Part shown: positions 1-8,135 of the stretch, piece by piece
Layout of the letters: each line of letters starts with the position of its first letter
How positions within the stretch are numbered: position 1 is the stretch's first letter
Assembly (NCBI RefSeq): GCF_904846345.1
Contig: NZ_CAJHAJ010000002.1
Span: 1 to 64,000 of the forward strand
Origin: Psychrobacter maritimus
GTDB lineage: Bacteria > Pseudomonadota > Gammaproteobacteria > Pseudomonadales > Moraxellaceae
DNA: 64,000 bases
Direction of reading: 5' to 3'
Position numbers and translations under genes: made by a program
The notes under the pieces: generated by a model
Told to the model about the DNA's origin: nothing
The model's database searches: none
The model's input: only the letters and a program-made list of their open reading frames with translations

Positions 1-144
1 AACCTGTTGTTGAGCCTGAACCTGTTGTTGAGCCTGAACCTGTTGTTGAGCCTGAACCTGTTGTTGAGCCTGAACCTGTTGTTGAGCCTGAACCTGTTGT
101 TGAGCCTGAACCTGTTGTTGAGCCTGAACCTGTTGTTGAGCCTG
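1..144 (+). repeat. 18-bp tandem repeat, 8 identical copies, coding
   Basis: Eight perfect copies of the 18-mer AACCTGTTGTTGAGCCTG occupy 1-144, and the array probably continues upstream of the window. In the dnaX frame each copy encodes the hexapeptide PVVEPE. The unit is a multiple of three, so copy-number change keeps the frame and only alters linker length. Confidence 0.97.
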
Positions 145-617
145 ACGCAAATGATTCTCAATTAACTGCGCAAGCTGATGATCCGCGTACCTTGTTACGT
201 TGCGCCCCGCAACCGTTGACGGGCGAGTGGACGCCAGACAAATGGGATTATTGGTTACAATGTGCGCGTGAAGCTGGTAGTTTGGCGCCAGATGAACTGG
301 CACTGGCGCGTCAAGGTATGATGACTGGCTACTGTAATGATAAAGCTGTCTTTGTCACCGCAGTGGATAGCAAGCATTTACAAGCCACCTTTCAGCAGCT
401 GGCGGCAAAACTGCAAGAACAATTTACGCAAGCAGACATCAGCTTGCAGATAGATAGCAGTATTATGCAAGCCGACGATAAGACGCCTGAACGTCGTCAG
501 CAAAAACGCCTCATACAAGCCCGTGCAGTGGCAGAGTCTAGATTGCTCAATACGCCCGTCATGCAATATTTGACTGAGCGCGGCGAAGGAAAAATGGGCA
601 AAGTTCAGTTATATTAA
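1..617 (+). CDS. dnaX: DNA polymerase III subunit gamma/tau, C-terminal part (partial at window start)
   Basis: The reading frame is open from the window edge (codons start at position 3) to the TAA at 615-617, so only the C-terminal ~205 residues are here. The first part is a (PVVEPE) repeat linker. It is followed by a ~140-residue domain with GEWTPDKWDYW, a TPERRQQKRLIQARAVAESR helix and a short end MGKVQLY. Pro/Glu-rich linkers followed by such a helical C-terminal domain are typical of tau, where the last domains bind the alpha polymerase subunit and DnaB helicase of the replisome. The TTG at 192 is not a real start, because the frame continues upstream. A LysR gene follows instead of the frequent ybaB-recR. 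Assignment rests on C-terminal resemblance only; the ATPase part lies outside the window. Confidence 0.75.
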   Translation, partial: PVVEPEPVVEPEPVVEPEPVVEPEPVVEPEPVVEPEPVVEPEPVVEPDANDSQLTAQADDPRTLLRCAPQPLTGEWTPDKWDYWLQCAREAGSLAPDELALARQGMMTGYCNDKAVFVTAVDSKHLQATFQQLAAKLQEQFTQADISLQIDSSIMQADDKTPERRQQKRLIQARAVAESRLLNTPVMQYLTERGEGKMGKVQLY

Positions 618-690
618 ACAATCAGTAGTTTTATAATGGTTGTTATTTTAATAGTTAGATAATTACTAAACCTATTATAGTGAATAAAAT

Positions 691-727
691 ATCAAGGCGA
701 GATTATGTTATCGCCTTGATATTTTTG
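691..727 (+). terminator. Rho-independent terminator after dnaX
   Basis: A perfect 10-bp stem (691-700 ATCAAGGCGA with 711-720 TCGCCTTGAT) with a 10-nt loop is followed by ATTTTTGG. It lies 74 bp after the dnaX stop and ahead of the LysR promoter. Confidence 0.8.
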
Positions 728-803
728 GTTTTATTAAGCAGTAAATCTGCTTTATTGACCGTCAGAGGTATATTAAAAAACTGTAAGATTTATGATAATC
801 GGC

Positions 804-809
804 TATAAT
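804..809 (+). promoter_or_regulatory. -10 element TATAAT upstream of the LysR gene
   Basis: A consensus TATAAT lies 44 bp before the ATG at 853. No good -35 hexamer is visible at 16-18 bp spacing, so an activator or autoregulation may be involved. A Shine-Dalgarno sequence AGGTGAG sits at 843-849. Confidence 0.5.
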
Positions 810-852
810 GGTTAAGTTATATTAAAAACTAAAAAGCAGCTTAGGTGAGAAT

Positions 853-1752
853 ATGTTAGATAATTTACGTGGTATGGCTGTGTTTGCCAGTGTGGTCGGA
901 CACGGCTCTTTTAGTGGTTCAGCTCGTGAACTGGGTATTACAACCAGTGCGGTTAGTCAGCAGATACGTTCTTTAGAAAATGAGCTGGGCGTGGTGCTCC
1001 TGCATCGCTCAACTCGTAAGCTTAGCTTAACAGAAGCGGGTGCCAGCTTTTATGAAGCGGCAAAAGACGTGGTTAGCGCTGCTGAGCAAGGACGTATCAA
1101 GGTCAATCAATTACGTGATGAGCTGGCTGGTAGCTTGCGTATTGCAACGACGCCTGAGCTGGGTGTACATCATATTTTGCCGGCATTATCGACTTGGATG
1201 TCTGCGCACGACGACCTTAGCATTACGTATTTCGCCGACAATCATTATATCGACATGATCGATGAGCGCATTGATATTGCGGTACGTATGAGCCCAAATA
1301 TCAATGATTCAACGTTAAGCAATCATCCGTTATCTGATGTGCGTCAATTGTTGGTCGCCTCACCGCAGTATTTACGTCAACATAAAAAGATTGAAACCCC
1401 AAAAGATTTGGTAGATCATCAATTGATTTGCATCGATCTTATGAAAGATGCCAATCATTTAGAGCTGTCCCAAACGGAAACGGGTAAAAAAACCCGCATT
1501 AAGATGAATTCACGTATTCATACCAATAACGTCTTTATGGCGATGACCTTGGCAAAAGAAGGTCATGGCTTGATTCGAATCATGGAAATGGACGTCAAAA
1601 AAGAGCTTGAAAACGGCAATTTAGTCGAAGTTTTGACCGGCTATCAGCTGCCAAGTTTCGTGTTATATGCCGTCACTTTAAACCGTGATCAGCAGCCTGC
1701 AAAAATCACCCGCTGCTTAGAGGTATTAAAAAAGTACTTTCATGCCAATTAA
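853..1752 (+). CDS. LysR-family transcriptional regulator
   Basis: A 299-residue protein of normal LysR length. The N-terminal winged helix-turn-helix (about residues 1-62) has the typical pattern FASVVGHGSFSGSARELGIT, then SAVSQQIRSLE and LLHRSTRKLSLTEAG. A substrate-binding domain of the CrgA/DhcR type follows from about residue 88. The ATG at 853 has a good ribosome site just upstream. The gene stands alone between two terminators, so its target is not evident from context; the divergent partner usual for LysR genes is missing. The inducer is unknown. Confidence 0.9.
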   Translation: MLDNLRGMAVFASVVGHGSFSGSARELGITTSAVSQQIRSLENELGVVLLHRSTRKLSLTEAGASFYEAAKDVVSAAEQGRIKVNQLRDELAGSLRIATTPELGVHHILPALSTWMSAHDDLSITYFADNHYIDMIDERIDIAVRMSPNINDSTLSNHPLSDVRQLLVASPQYLRQHKKIETPKDLVDHQLICIDLMKDANHLELSQTETGKKTRIKMNSRIHTNNVFMAMTLAKEGHGLIRIMEMDVKKELENGNLVEVLTGYQLPSFVLYAVTLNRDQQPAKITRCLEVLKKYFHAN

Positions 1753-1804
1753 ACTAAGCGCTTAATAACATTTAATTTAAATTACTTTTAAAGTGTTAAA
1801 AAGC

Positions 1805-1840
1805 AAAAAGCCTATAGATAACTTATCTATAGGCTTTTTT
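1805..1840. terminator. Bidirectional terminator between lysR and argD
   Basis: A perfect 16-bp stem (1805-1820 with 1824-1839) has a 3-nt loop, an A-run on the left and a T-run on the right. It serves the two convergent genes. Confidence 0.9.
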
Positions 1841-1868
1841 AGCTTTAAACTTTGATTAAATCAATCGT

Positions 1869-3050
1869 TTAAAATGAAGGCTTTAATAAATTAACCAAGC
1901 GCTCAACCACTTGTGAGCTTTCATCACGGGTCATATTGAGCGGCGGCAATAGACGAATCACATGCCCACCTGTGACGTTGATGATTAATTTTTGTTCATC
2001 ACGGGCGCGGTCAACCAATTTACTACAATCCATCTCGTCAGGGAGCGCGATACCAATCATCATCCCAGCGCCGCGAGTGCTGACGCCATATTGTCCAAGC
2101 GCCTCAACCACACCATCACGGATAAACTGTCCTTCGGTGACGGCATTGTCCATGATATCGTCATTGGCAAGCACCTCATAAACGCTATGTACCACGCGAC
2201 TTGCTAATGGCGTGCCACCATAGGTTGAGCCGTGACTACCGGCGCCAAACAAGCCATTGGCGCGACCACGCACCATGCAAGCGCCTACTGGAAAGCCATT
2301 ACCTAAACCTTTGGCAGTGGTTAATACATCAGGGCGAGCATTGCTATGCTGATAGGCAAAGTATTTGCCCGTACGACCGTTACCGGTTTGTACTTCATCG
2401 AGCATAAATAACCAATTATGGCTATCGCATACGGCTTGTAATTGCTCAAGGTAAGTAAAGCCATTCGCTGCGGTATTCAAACCACCTTCGCCTTGGATAG
2501 GCTCGACAAATACCGCACAGATATCATCATGGTCTTGAGCTGCTTGTTCAATCGCGGCGATATCACCAAAAGGCACACGGATAAAATCTTCATCCAAGGT
2601 ATAAAAACCTTCACGTGCTTTAGGGTTGGCAGTTGCTGATAACGACAGCAAGGTACGCCCATGAAAAGAATGTTCCATGACGATGACTTTTGGGCGTTTA
2701 AAACCTTGCTGATGCGCATAGAGTCGTGCCAATTTTAATGCTGCTTCGTTGGCTTCAGCGCCACTATTGGCAAAGAATACGCTGTCCATTTGTGCCGCAT
2801 TACATAGGGCTTCGCCAGCGCGCTCTTGCCAATCAATACCAAATAAATTGCTGGTATGCACCAAGGTTGCCGCCTGCTGCTGAATAGCCTCAGTCACCTT
2901 TGGATGACAGTGTCCTAAGCCGCATACTGCGATACCCGTCAAGGCATCTAAATAAGGCGTCTCATCTTTGGTATAAAGCCAACTGCCTGAACCGCGGGTG
3001 AAGCTGATTGGTTGACGATTATAAGTGGGCATCAGGTAAGTAGCAGACAT
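1869..3050 (-). CDS. argD: Acetylornithine/succinylornithine aminotransferase (class III)
   Basis: PLP-dependent class III aminotransferase of arginine biosynthesis, converting N-acetylglutamate semialdehyde to N-acetylornithine; ArgD-type enzymes often also act on succinyl-diaminopimelate. Visible motifs are GIAVCGLGHCHP near the N-terminus, FFANSGAEANEAALKLAR (phosphate-binding), the FHGRTLLSLSATAN segment, the LDEVQTGNGRTG segment with the PLP-binding Asp, and TTAKGLGNGFPVGA with the Schiff-base lysine. Length (393 residues) is normal. An upstream in-frame ATG at 3059 would add three residues. I chose 3050 because AGGA lies 8 nt before it, whereas for 3059 this sequence would nearly touch the start codon. 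yacG lies 64 bp upstream on the same strand, so the two may be cotranscribed. Confidence 0.9.
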   Translation of the reverse strand: MSATYLMPTYNRQPISFTRGSGSWLYTKDETPYLDALTGIAVCGLGHCHPKVTEAIQQQAATLVHTSNLFGIDWQERAGEALCNAAQMDSVFFANSGAEANEAALKLARLYAHQQGFKRPKVIVMEHSFHGRTLLSLSATANPKAREGFYTLDEDFIRVPFGDIAAIEQAAQDHDDICAVFVEPIQGEGGLNTAANGFTYLEQLQAVCDSHNWLFMLDEVQTGNGRTGKYFAYQHSNARPDVLTTAKGLGNGFPVGACMVRGRANGLFGAGSHGSTYGGTPLASRVVHSVYEVLANDDIMDNAVTEGQFIRDGVVEALGQYGVSTRGAGMMIGIALPDEMDCSKLVDRARDEQKLIINVTGGHVIRLLPPLNMTRDESSQVVERLVNLLKPSF

Positions 3051-3114
3051 GTAAAACATCCTTGGGATAATAAAGAGTTAAAGGGTTAAAAGTTTAACGG
3101 AAATAATTAGATGA

Positions 3115-3327
3115 TTAGAGCTCATCAGAAAATGGCGTCGATTCGGCAGGTAAGGTGTATTCTTCACTTGCCCAAGCGCCTAAGTCGATAAGCTTGCAGT
3201 GATGACTACAAAATGGCTTATATTTATTGTCTTGCCAAGCAGTTTGATTGCCGCATTCTGGACAAGGATAGGTTTTGGGTAAGGGGTTGGTATTGTGGTC
3301 GCTGTTGCTAGAAGTAGATTCAGTCAT
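3115..3327 (-). CDS. yacG: DNA gyrase inhibitor YacG (zinc-binding)
   Basis: A 70-residue protein with the YacG zinc motif: CPECG around residues 22-26, then [14 protein letters not shown] around residues 39-52 (C-x2-C and C-x3-C). In E. coli YacG binds GyrB and blocks DNA binding by gyrase. A polar N-terminal tail and an acidic C-terminus are also usual. It lies directly upstream of argD on the same strand. Promoter elements for this pair must lie in 3328-3430. Confidence 0.88.
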   Translation of the reverse strand: MTESTSSNSDHNTNPLPKTYPCPECGNQTAWQDNKYKPFCSHHCKLIDLGAWASEEYTLPAESTPFSDEL

Positions 3328-3430
3328 AATAAAAGTGGGTATATCCTATGGGCTATCAATAAATGCTGTCATTGACAACAGCACTGCTCATCAATAGCGA
3401 GTATGAATAAAGGTTGTAAAACCAAGACGT

Positions 3431-3483
3431 CATCTAACGACAATTATTAATTGCATTGAGCAATTAATAATTGTCGTTAGATG
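3431..3483. repeat. Perfect 23-bp inverted repeat, 7-nt loop
   Basis: The arm 3431-3453 (CATCTAACGACAATTATTAA plus TTG) is exactly complementary to 3461-3483, with loop CATTGAG between. It lies between the divergent yacG and the TrmB-like gene. There is no T-run, so it is not an ordinary terminator. It may be a small palindromic dispersed element or an operator. Confidence 0.9.
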
Positions 3484-3575
3484 AGCACGGTCGTTATATT
3501 ACTATTGGGCTGGATTGACTATATAATAGCATGTGGTCGAATAATGACAAATGACAAATACCTTAAGGATAGTAG

Positions 3576-4238
3576 ATGACTCATAATCTTGAGCTTTCAC
3601 ATCAGCAGCCGCGTGCCTTTCAACCACAAAAACTCTCAGCCCCACGTGATTTTATAGTGCCCGATATATTGATCAACGCTGAACTGCCTTTGGTGTTAGA
3701 GATTGGCGCAGGGAAGGGCAAGCATGCCCTTAGCTTCGCACTGCAACATCCTGATAAGCACCTGGTAGCTATAGAGCGCACACGTAATAAGTTCGATGCC
3801 TTTGCTAAATTGGCAGCGCAGCAGAAATCAAGCAATCTAAATGCGATTCATGCTGATGCCATTGCTTGGATTGTCCATGCCATTGCGCCAAACAGTATCG
3901 AACGTATCTTTATATTATATCCCAATCCTGAGCAACATAACCCTAACCAGCAGTGGTTAAACATGCCTTTCTTTGAGTTCTTACTTTCTCGTTTGCAGGT
4001 AAATGGAGAAGTGATACTGGCGACCAATATAGAAGCATATATGGATAATGCAGAGCAGCAAGCCAATGAGGTCTGGTGCTTACCGAATACGCGTCATAAA
4101 GTAGCTAGCGATAGTCAGCGCACACACTTTGAAGTTAAATACTTGGCGCGCGGTGAAACTTGCTGGCAGCTAAACATGCGTAAGCCTGAAGGTTATAAAA
4201 CCAGATTCGATACATGGCAAGCGAGCAGTGAAGCATAG
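3576..4238 (+). CDS. TrmB-like SAM-dependent methyltransferase (divergent)
   Basis: A 220-residue Rossmann methyltransferase resembling tRNA (guanine-N7)-methyltransferase TrmB. It has the SAM loop LEIGAGKGKHALSFA (about residues 41-55), an acidic residue at the end of strand 2 (VAIERTRNKF), HADAIAW, and a region aligning with the TrmB catalytic segment, followed by MPFFEFLLSRL and ATNIEAYMDNA. Where TrmB usually reads FPDPW(P/H)KxRHxKRR this protein has YPNPEQHNPNQQW, so the conserved Asp and basic stretch are missing. It may modify another substrate or be a TrmB paralogue. The ATG at 3576 is preceded by AAGGA. The gene is monocistronic with a terminator after it. Confidence 0.7.
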   Translation: MTHNLELSHQQPRAFQPQKLSAPRDFIVPDILINAELPLVLEIGAGKGKHALSFALQHPDKHLVAIERTRNKFDAFAKLAAQQKSSNLNAIHADAIAWIVHAIAPNSIERIFILYPNPEQHNPNQQWLNMPFFEFLLSRLQVNGEVILATNIEAYMDNAEQQANEVWCLPNTRHKVASDSQRTHFEVKYLARGETCWQLNMRKPEGYKTRFDTWQASSEA

Positions 4239-4359
4239 TAAGATAAATAGCCTAAGCATTTATATATACACTACGAAAGAATGATAAGTTAAAAAATAGA
4301 AATGTATATCCTCATCAAGATATCTATAAAAAATAGCCTAAGCAAATAAAAAAGCAAAA

Positions 4360-4396
4360 TATAAAAAAGACCGCCACAAAAGGGCGGTCCAAAAAA
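4360..4396. terminator. Bidirectional terminator
   Basis: A 7-bp GC-rich stem GACCGCC (4369-4375) pairs with GGCGGTC (4383-4389). It has an A-run on the left and another on the right, so on the minus strand a U-run follows. It sits between the convergent methyltransferase and ABC1 kinase genes and suits termination of the latter. Confidence 0.8.
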
Positions 4397-4411
4397 TATC
4401 ACTTTCTCACC

Positions 4412-5833
4412 TTATAAAAAAGGCTTTACCAGTTTATTAGAATCCGTATGCGCATCTAGCACTGTCAAAAACGTATAAGCACCGATAAATTTTCTACTGA
4501 TAAACATAAATTCTTTAGGCGGCAGATTGAACTCGAAAGACTGCATTGCTCGCGTCGCATCGTTTGAGAGGCGAGTATGCAATTTACTATTTGCCCAAAT
4601 ATAACGCTGCTGCTCATCCAAACAATCAAGAGGAATATCCGGATTCAATGCCGGGTCACTAAAAGGTTCGGTGGCCAATAAAAACAATGAGGCAATATCG
4701 GAACGGACTTTATCACTCATGCTATCAAAGAAATCATAACCGGTCATAGCACGTTTCATTGCTTGATGGTCATGACGATATCCGGCTCGTAATAATCCGT
4801 GCGCAATCGTCAGTAGGTTGTTATCGAATTGGCGAATGGCTCCGAAATCTAGCAACACCAGTTTATCAATTTCGTGTTCGTCAGTAGCAACATGAACGAG
4901 GTAATTACCAAAGTTTGGATCCGTCTGCATCTCGCCCCAAACAAAAATCTCTTGCATCATGATTTCGATGGCCGCTTGCCCGATGGCATTGCGTCGCTCA
5001 TGCGGCAATAATTGCAGCGCCTCAGAGACAACGGTAATACCTGGCTCATAAGACATGCATAACAAGCGTTTGGTTGAATAAGTGCGATTAATTTTGGGAA
5101 CGATATAACGCGGGTCGTCAAATAAGCGCTCATAAAAACGCTCTGTGGTCGCAGCTTCCGCTTCATAGTCAACTTCATGATGTAGCAGGTCGCGTATCTC
5201 TTCAAACCAAGCATCGAGTGCACGTGTCTGCGGCACAATATTACTGACTTTTAATAAACGCTTAAATAAAGCCAAGTCAGAATTGATGGCATCTGCCACA
5301 CCAGGGTATTGGATTTTTAACACCACTTGTTCGCCCGTCGCCAATACGGTTGCACGATGAACTTGGGCGAGGGAAGCGGTACCGATAGGAATAGGGTCGA
5401 CGTCAAGCTCATTTAATTTTGCGCCCAATAACTGCTGTAATGTCTGCTCGATTTTTGGCCACGCTAAGGTTGCCGTATCATCATTGAGCGTTTGCAAGGC
5501 ACGCGTGATTTCGGGTGGCAGTATATGCTCGCCATAAATCGCCAGCATTTGACCAATTTTTACTACCGACCCTTTTAATTTACCCAACTCTTCTGCCAGA
5601 TAATTGGCCTGTTCTTCCATAAAAATTTGGTTACGTGCCGTACGGGCTTCTTTGTCCAAAAACATACCAGACACACTATTACCAGCCCAACGACGACCTA
5701 TATTTAAGGAGGTTTTAGCAATAGACATCCGACGCTCAAACCCTGACGTTTTTAGGCTGTCGATGGACTGTCTGTTATTAGACTGCTTATTATTAGAAGG
5801 TCTAGAAGTATCATTTGCCATAAATATAATCAT
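4412..5833 (-). CDS. ABC1/AarF (UbiB-ADCK) family atypical kinase
   Basis: A 473-residue member of the ABC1 atypical kinase family, whose bacterial members include UbiB, linked to ubiquinone biosynthesis. Family signs are the KxGQ motif in VVKIGQMLAIYGEHILPPEI (about residues 90-109), the alanine-rich nucleotide loop GTASLAQVHRATV, the lysine strand VVLKIQYPGV, and a catalytic-loop equivalent MQTDPNFGNYL followed by LLDFGAIRQF, the metal-binding DFG. The protein has no C-terminal transmembrane pair like UbiB itself, so it is closer to the soluble AarF paralogues. An N-terminal Asn/Ser-rich stretch precedes the domain. An internal ATG at 5821 is an alternative start; neither has a strong ribosome site. 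Confidence 0.85.
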   Translation of the reverse strand: MIIFMANDTSRPSNNKQSNNRQSIDSLKTSGFERRMSIAKTSLNIGRRWAGNSVSGMFLDKEARTARNQIFMEEQANYLAEELGKLKGSVVKIGQMLAIYGEHILPPEITRALQTLNDDTATLAWPKIEQTLQQLLGAKLNELDVDPIPIGTASLAQVHRATVLATGEQVVLKIQYPGVADAINSDLALFKRLLKVSNIVPQTRALDAWFEEIRDLLHHEVDYEAEAATTERFYERLFDDPRYIVPKINRTYSTKRLLCMSYEPGITVVSEALQLLPHERRNAIGQAAIEIMMQEIFVWGEMQTDPNFGNYLVHVATDEHEIDKLVLLDFGAIRQFDNNLLTIAHGLLRAGYRHDHQAMKRAMTGYDFFDSMSDKVRSDIASLFLLATEPFSDPALNPDIPLDCLDEQQRYIWANSKLHTRLSNDATRAMQSFEFNLPPKEFMFISRKFIGAYTFLTVLDAHTDSNKLVKPFL

Positions 5834-6324
5834 TCATCTGGTTGCTATTGATTTGCGGGTTCAAAACCGACAATACAAGGGAGATGCGACGTACTGGTAC
5901 AAAATTGTATCATATAACGGGAGGTAGTTTGAGGCGCGTGAGCTTAGGCTGTCACTTACTTTGTAAGCTAAAACATGACTTTTAATGGGTACAGCGATTA
6001 GCGGCTCATCCTACTGATAGGTTAAGTCACTAAAAATCTGGCGGCGCTTTACTCTGATGACCTTTATTCTAACACTAAGCGGTCAAAGATAGATTTTTAA
6101 AAGCAATTGCTTCAAAAACAACCTATTGAAAAACGGTCATTAAAAAATAGATTAAAAGAATCAGGTAAAAGTGCGGTCAAAAAAATACGACCTAGCGCTA
6201 CACTAGGTCGAATCATTATAAAAAACTCTGTAGGTTTTAAAACGGATTTCTTAAAGCAGAACTTTTAAAACGCATCTTTTAAAGCAGAGCTTTAAAATCT
6301 AACGTTTAAATCAGCTCAGCTGTA
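5834..6324. other. Intergenic region upstream of ABC1 gene, downstream of purD
   Basis: This 491-bp stretch has no convincing gene. It holds the purD terminator near 6180-6210. At 6236-6299 there is a degenerate direct repeat of about 28 bp (AAAACGGATTTCTTAAAGCA and AAAACGCATCTTTTAAAGCA). The rest should carry the promoter of the ABC1 gene, but I see no clear hexamers. Confidence 0.5.
6178..6210 (-). terminator. Terminator downstream of purD
   Basis: An 8-bp perfect stem CGACCTAG (6188-6195) pairs with CTAGGTCG (6203-6210). On the minus strand the hairpin is followed by TATTTTTTT. It lies about 115 bp beyond the purD stop. Confidence 0.75.
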
Positions 6325-7653
6325 TCAAACGTTTTCGCGAGCAATCGCATGGTGACCAATATCACGGCGATAATGCGCACCATCAAAACTAATCGCGCCC
6401 GTCACTGTCAATGCTGCTTGCTGCGCATCAGAGATAGTGTCAGCCAATGCCGTCACGCACAATACACGCCCGCCGTTGGTCACGACTTCTTTTTCATTGC
6501 TAAGCGCATCTTGATTAGAGAAAGCCGTGCCAGCATGGAAGACTTTTACCGATTTTTTATTATCACTATCTAATTCTGGTAAGCCTGTAATCACATCACC
6601 TTTTGATGAGGTTTCAGGATAGCCTTTTGAAGCAACGACAATACCTAGAGCAGGGCGCTCATCCCAATTGGCTTCGGTTGGTAATTTACCCTCTAACCCT
6701 TGTGCGACTAACTCAACCATCGATGATTGCAAGCGCATTAAAATAGGCTGTGTTTCTGGGTCGCCAAAACGGCAGTTAAACTCAATCACATACGGGTCGC
6801 CCGCATCATCAATCATCAGCCCAGCGTATAAAAATCCGGTATAAGGATGACCCGCGGCTTTCATCGCATCAACAACAGGCTGGATGACTTTTGCCATCAC
6901 CTTGTTATGAACGTCTTGAGTAACGACTGGCGCAGGAGAGTAAGCACCCATGCCACCGGTGTTTGGCCCAGTATCGCCTTCAAAAGCACGCTTATGATCT
7001 TGGCTGGTTGCCATCGGTAAGATGTTTTCACCATCTACCATGCAAATAAAGCTGGCTTCTTCACCTTGCAAGAATTGCTCAATAACCACGCGGCTACCAG
7101 CATCACCAAATTTATTGTCAGCAAGCATATCGTCAATCGCTTCATGCGCTTGCTCGATGGTTTCAGCGACGATAACGCCTTTGCCCGCAGCAAGACCGTC
7201 GGCTTTGATAACAATCGGCGCGCCTTGCTCATCGATATAGGCTTTAGCAGCAGTAGCGTCCGTAAACCCTTGATAGGCAGCCGTTGGAATATTATTTTGC
7301 GCCATAAACTCTTTAGCAAAAGTTTTTGAGCCTTCGAGCTGCGCACAATAAGCGGTTGGACCCCATGCTTTGATACCAGCTGCACGGCAAGCATCGACGA
7401 TACCCGTTACCAATGGCGCTTCTGGACCAACAATCACCATGTCGATAGCGTTATTTTGGCAAAATTCGATGACCGCACTGTGTTCATCAGCATCGGCTGC
7501 ATCTTCTAACAGGACGTTTTGGCATTTGGCTTCAAGGGCAGTGCCAGCATTACCGGGCGCAACATAAATGTTTTGTACGTTGTCGTCTTTTGCACACTGC
7601 CATGCTAGTGCATGTTCGCGACCACCTGAGCCAATCACCAAAATATTCATCAT
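6325..7653 (-). CDS. purD: Phosphoribosylamine--glycine ligase
   Basis: GAR synthetase, the second step of purine biosynthesis, joining glycine to phosphoribosylamine with ATP. The N-terminal domain begins ILVIGSGGREHALAW. Further motifs are GPEAPLVTGIVDACRAAGI, the ATP-grasp segment KADGLAAGKGVIVA, GGMGAYSPAP, and the metal-binding FNCRFGDPETQ. Length (442 residues) matches the family. An upstream ATG at 7671 is in frame, but AAGG lies 9 nt before the tandem ATG codons at 7653/7650 and homologues begin there, so I place the start at 7653. The gene is divergent from the glutamate dehydrogenase. Confidence 0.95.
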   Translation of the reverse strand: MMNILVIGSGGREHALAWQCAKDDNVQNIYVAPGNAGTALEAKCQNVLLEDAADADEHSAVIEFCQNNAIDMVIVGPEAPLVTGIVDACRAAGIKAWGPTAYCAQLEGSKTFAKEFMAQNNIPTAAYQGFTDATAAKAYIDEQGAPIVIKADGLAAGKGVIVAETIEQAHEAIDDMLADNKFGDAGSRVVIEQFLQGEEASFICMVDGENILPMATSQDHKRAFEGDTGPNTGGMGAYSPAPVVTQDVHNKVMAKVIQPVVDAMKAAGHPYTGFLYAGLMIDDAGDPYVIEFNCRFGDPETQPILMRLQSSMVELVAQGLEGKLPTEANWDERPALGIVVASKGYPETSSKGDVITGLPELDSDNKKSVKVFHAGTAFSNQDALSNEKEVVTNGGRVLCVTALADTISDAQQAALTVTGAISFDGAHYRRDIGHHAIARENV

Positions 7654-7731
7654 ACGTCTTGCCCTTAGCATTAAAAGTCATAATATTGAGTGAGTATTGA
7701 GCCAGTAAAATACGGTTCAATATAGTGCGGT

Positions 7732-7761
7732 ATTCTAACAAAAAAACGCCGTGATTGTCAT
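7732..7761 (-). promoter_or_regulatory. Putative sigma-70 promoter of purD
   Basis: Read on the minus strand, ATGACA (7761-7756), an 18-bp spacer, then TAGAAT (7737-7732), with a TGT just before the -10. It would give a leader of roughly 70 nt to the purD start. Confidence 0.5.
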
Positions 7762-8135
7762 GAGTATCCACCTGCCAGCAAGTATTAGACTACATTAGAA
7801 TGGTATTGTCTCATTATTAAAGGTTATCGACATCTTCGTGATTCATGAAATGATGTTGTACGCTTTAGCTATGCGCTGAGGTGCGTTACACTTTGATAGA
7901 TTGGCAGTAGTAAAGAGTAGAAATAATAAAGACCAGTAAATGGCTATTTATGCCATTTAAGTCATGGAATGCCAATAAATGCTAAATAAAATATTAAAAA
8001 AAGGGGAAATTAACTGTATACCAGATAGCTAAGTGTCATGTTAAACCGGCTAGCTATGTTAAATAAGCAGTCAGTAGAAATAACTCATTCATAGAAGAAA
8101 CGAGAACAACAAACTTATAACAAAGGACAATGGAT
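7762..8135. other. Intergenic region between purD promoter and glutamate dehydrogenase
   Basis: About 370 bp of AT-rich sequence without a credible ORF. It must contain the control region of the glutamate dehydrogenase gene, but I cannot single out a promoter. The only definite element is the ribosome site AAGGA at 8123-8127, which decides the start at 8136. Confidence 0.4.

Noticed and set aside
1..144. CRISPR-like regular repeats at the window start
   Set aside because: The repeats are directly adjacent with no unique spacers and encode a clean in-frame hexapeptide linker, so they are a coding tandem repeat.
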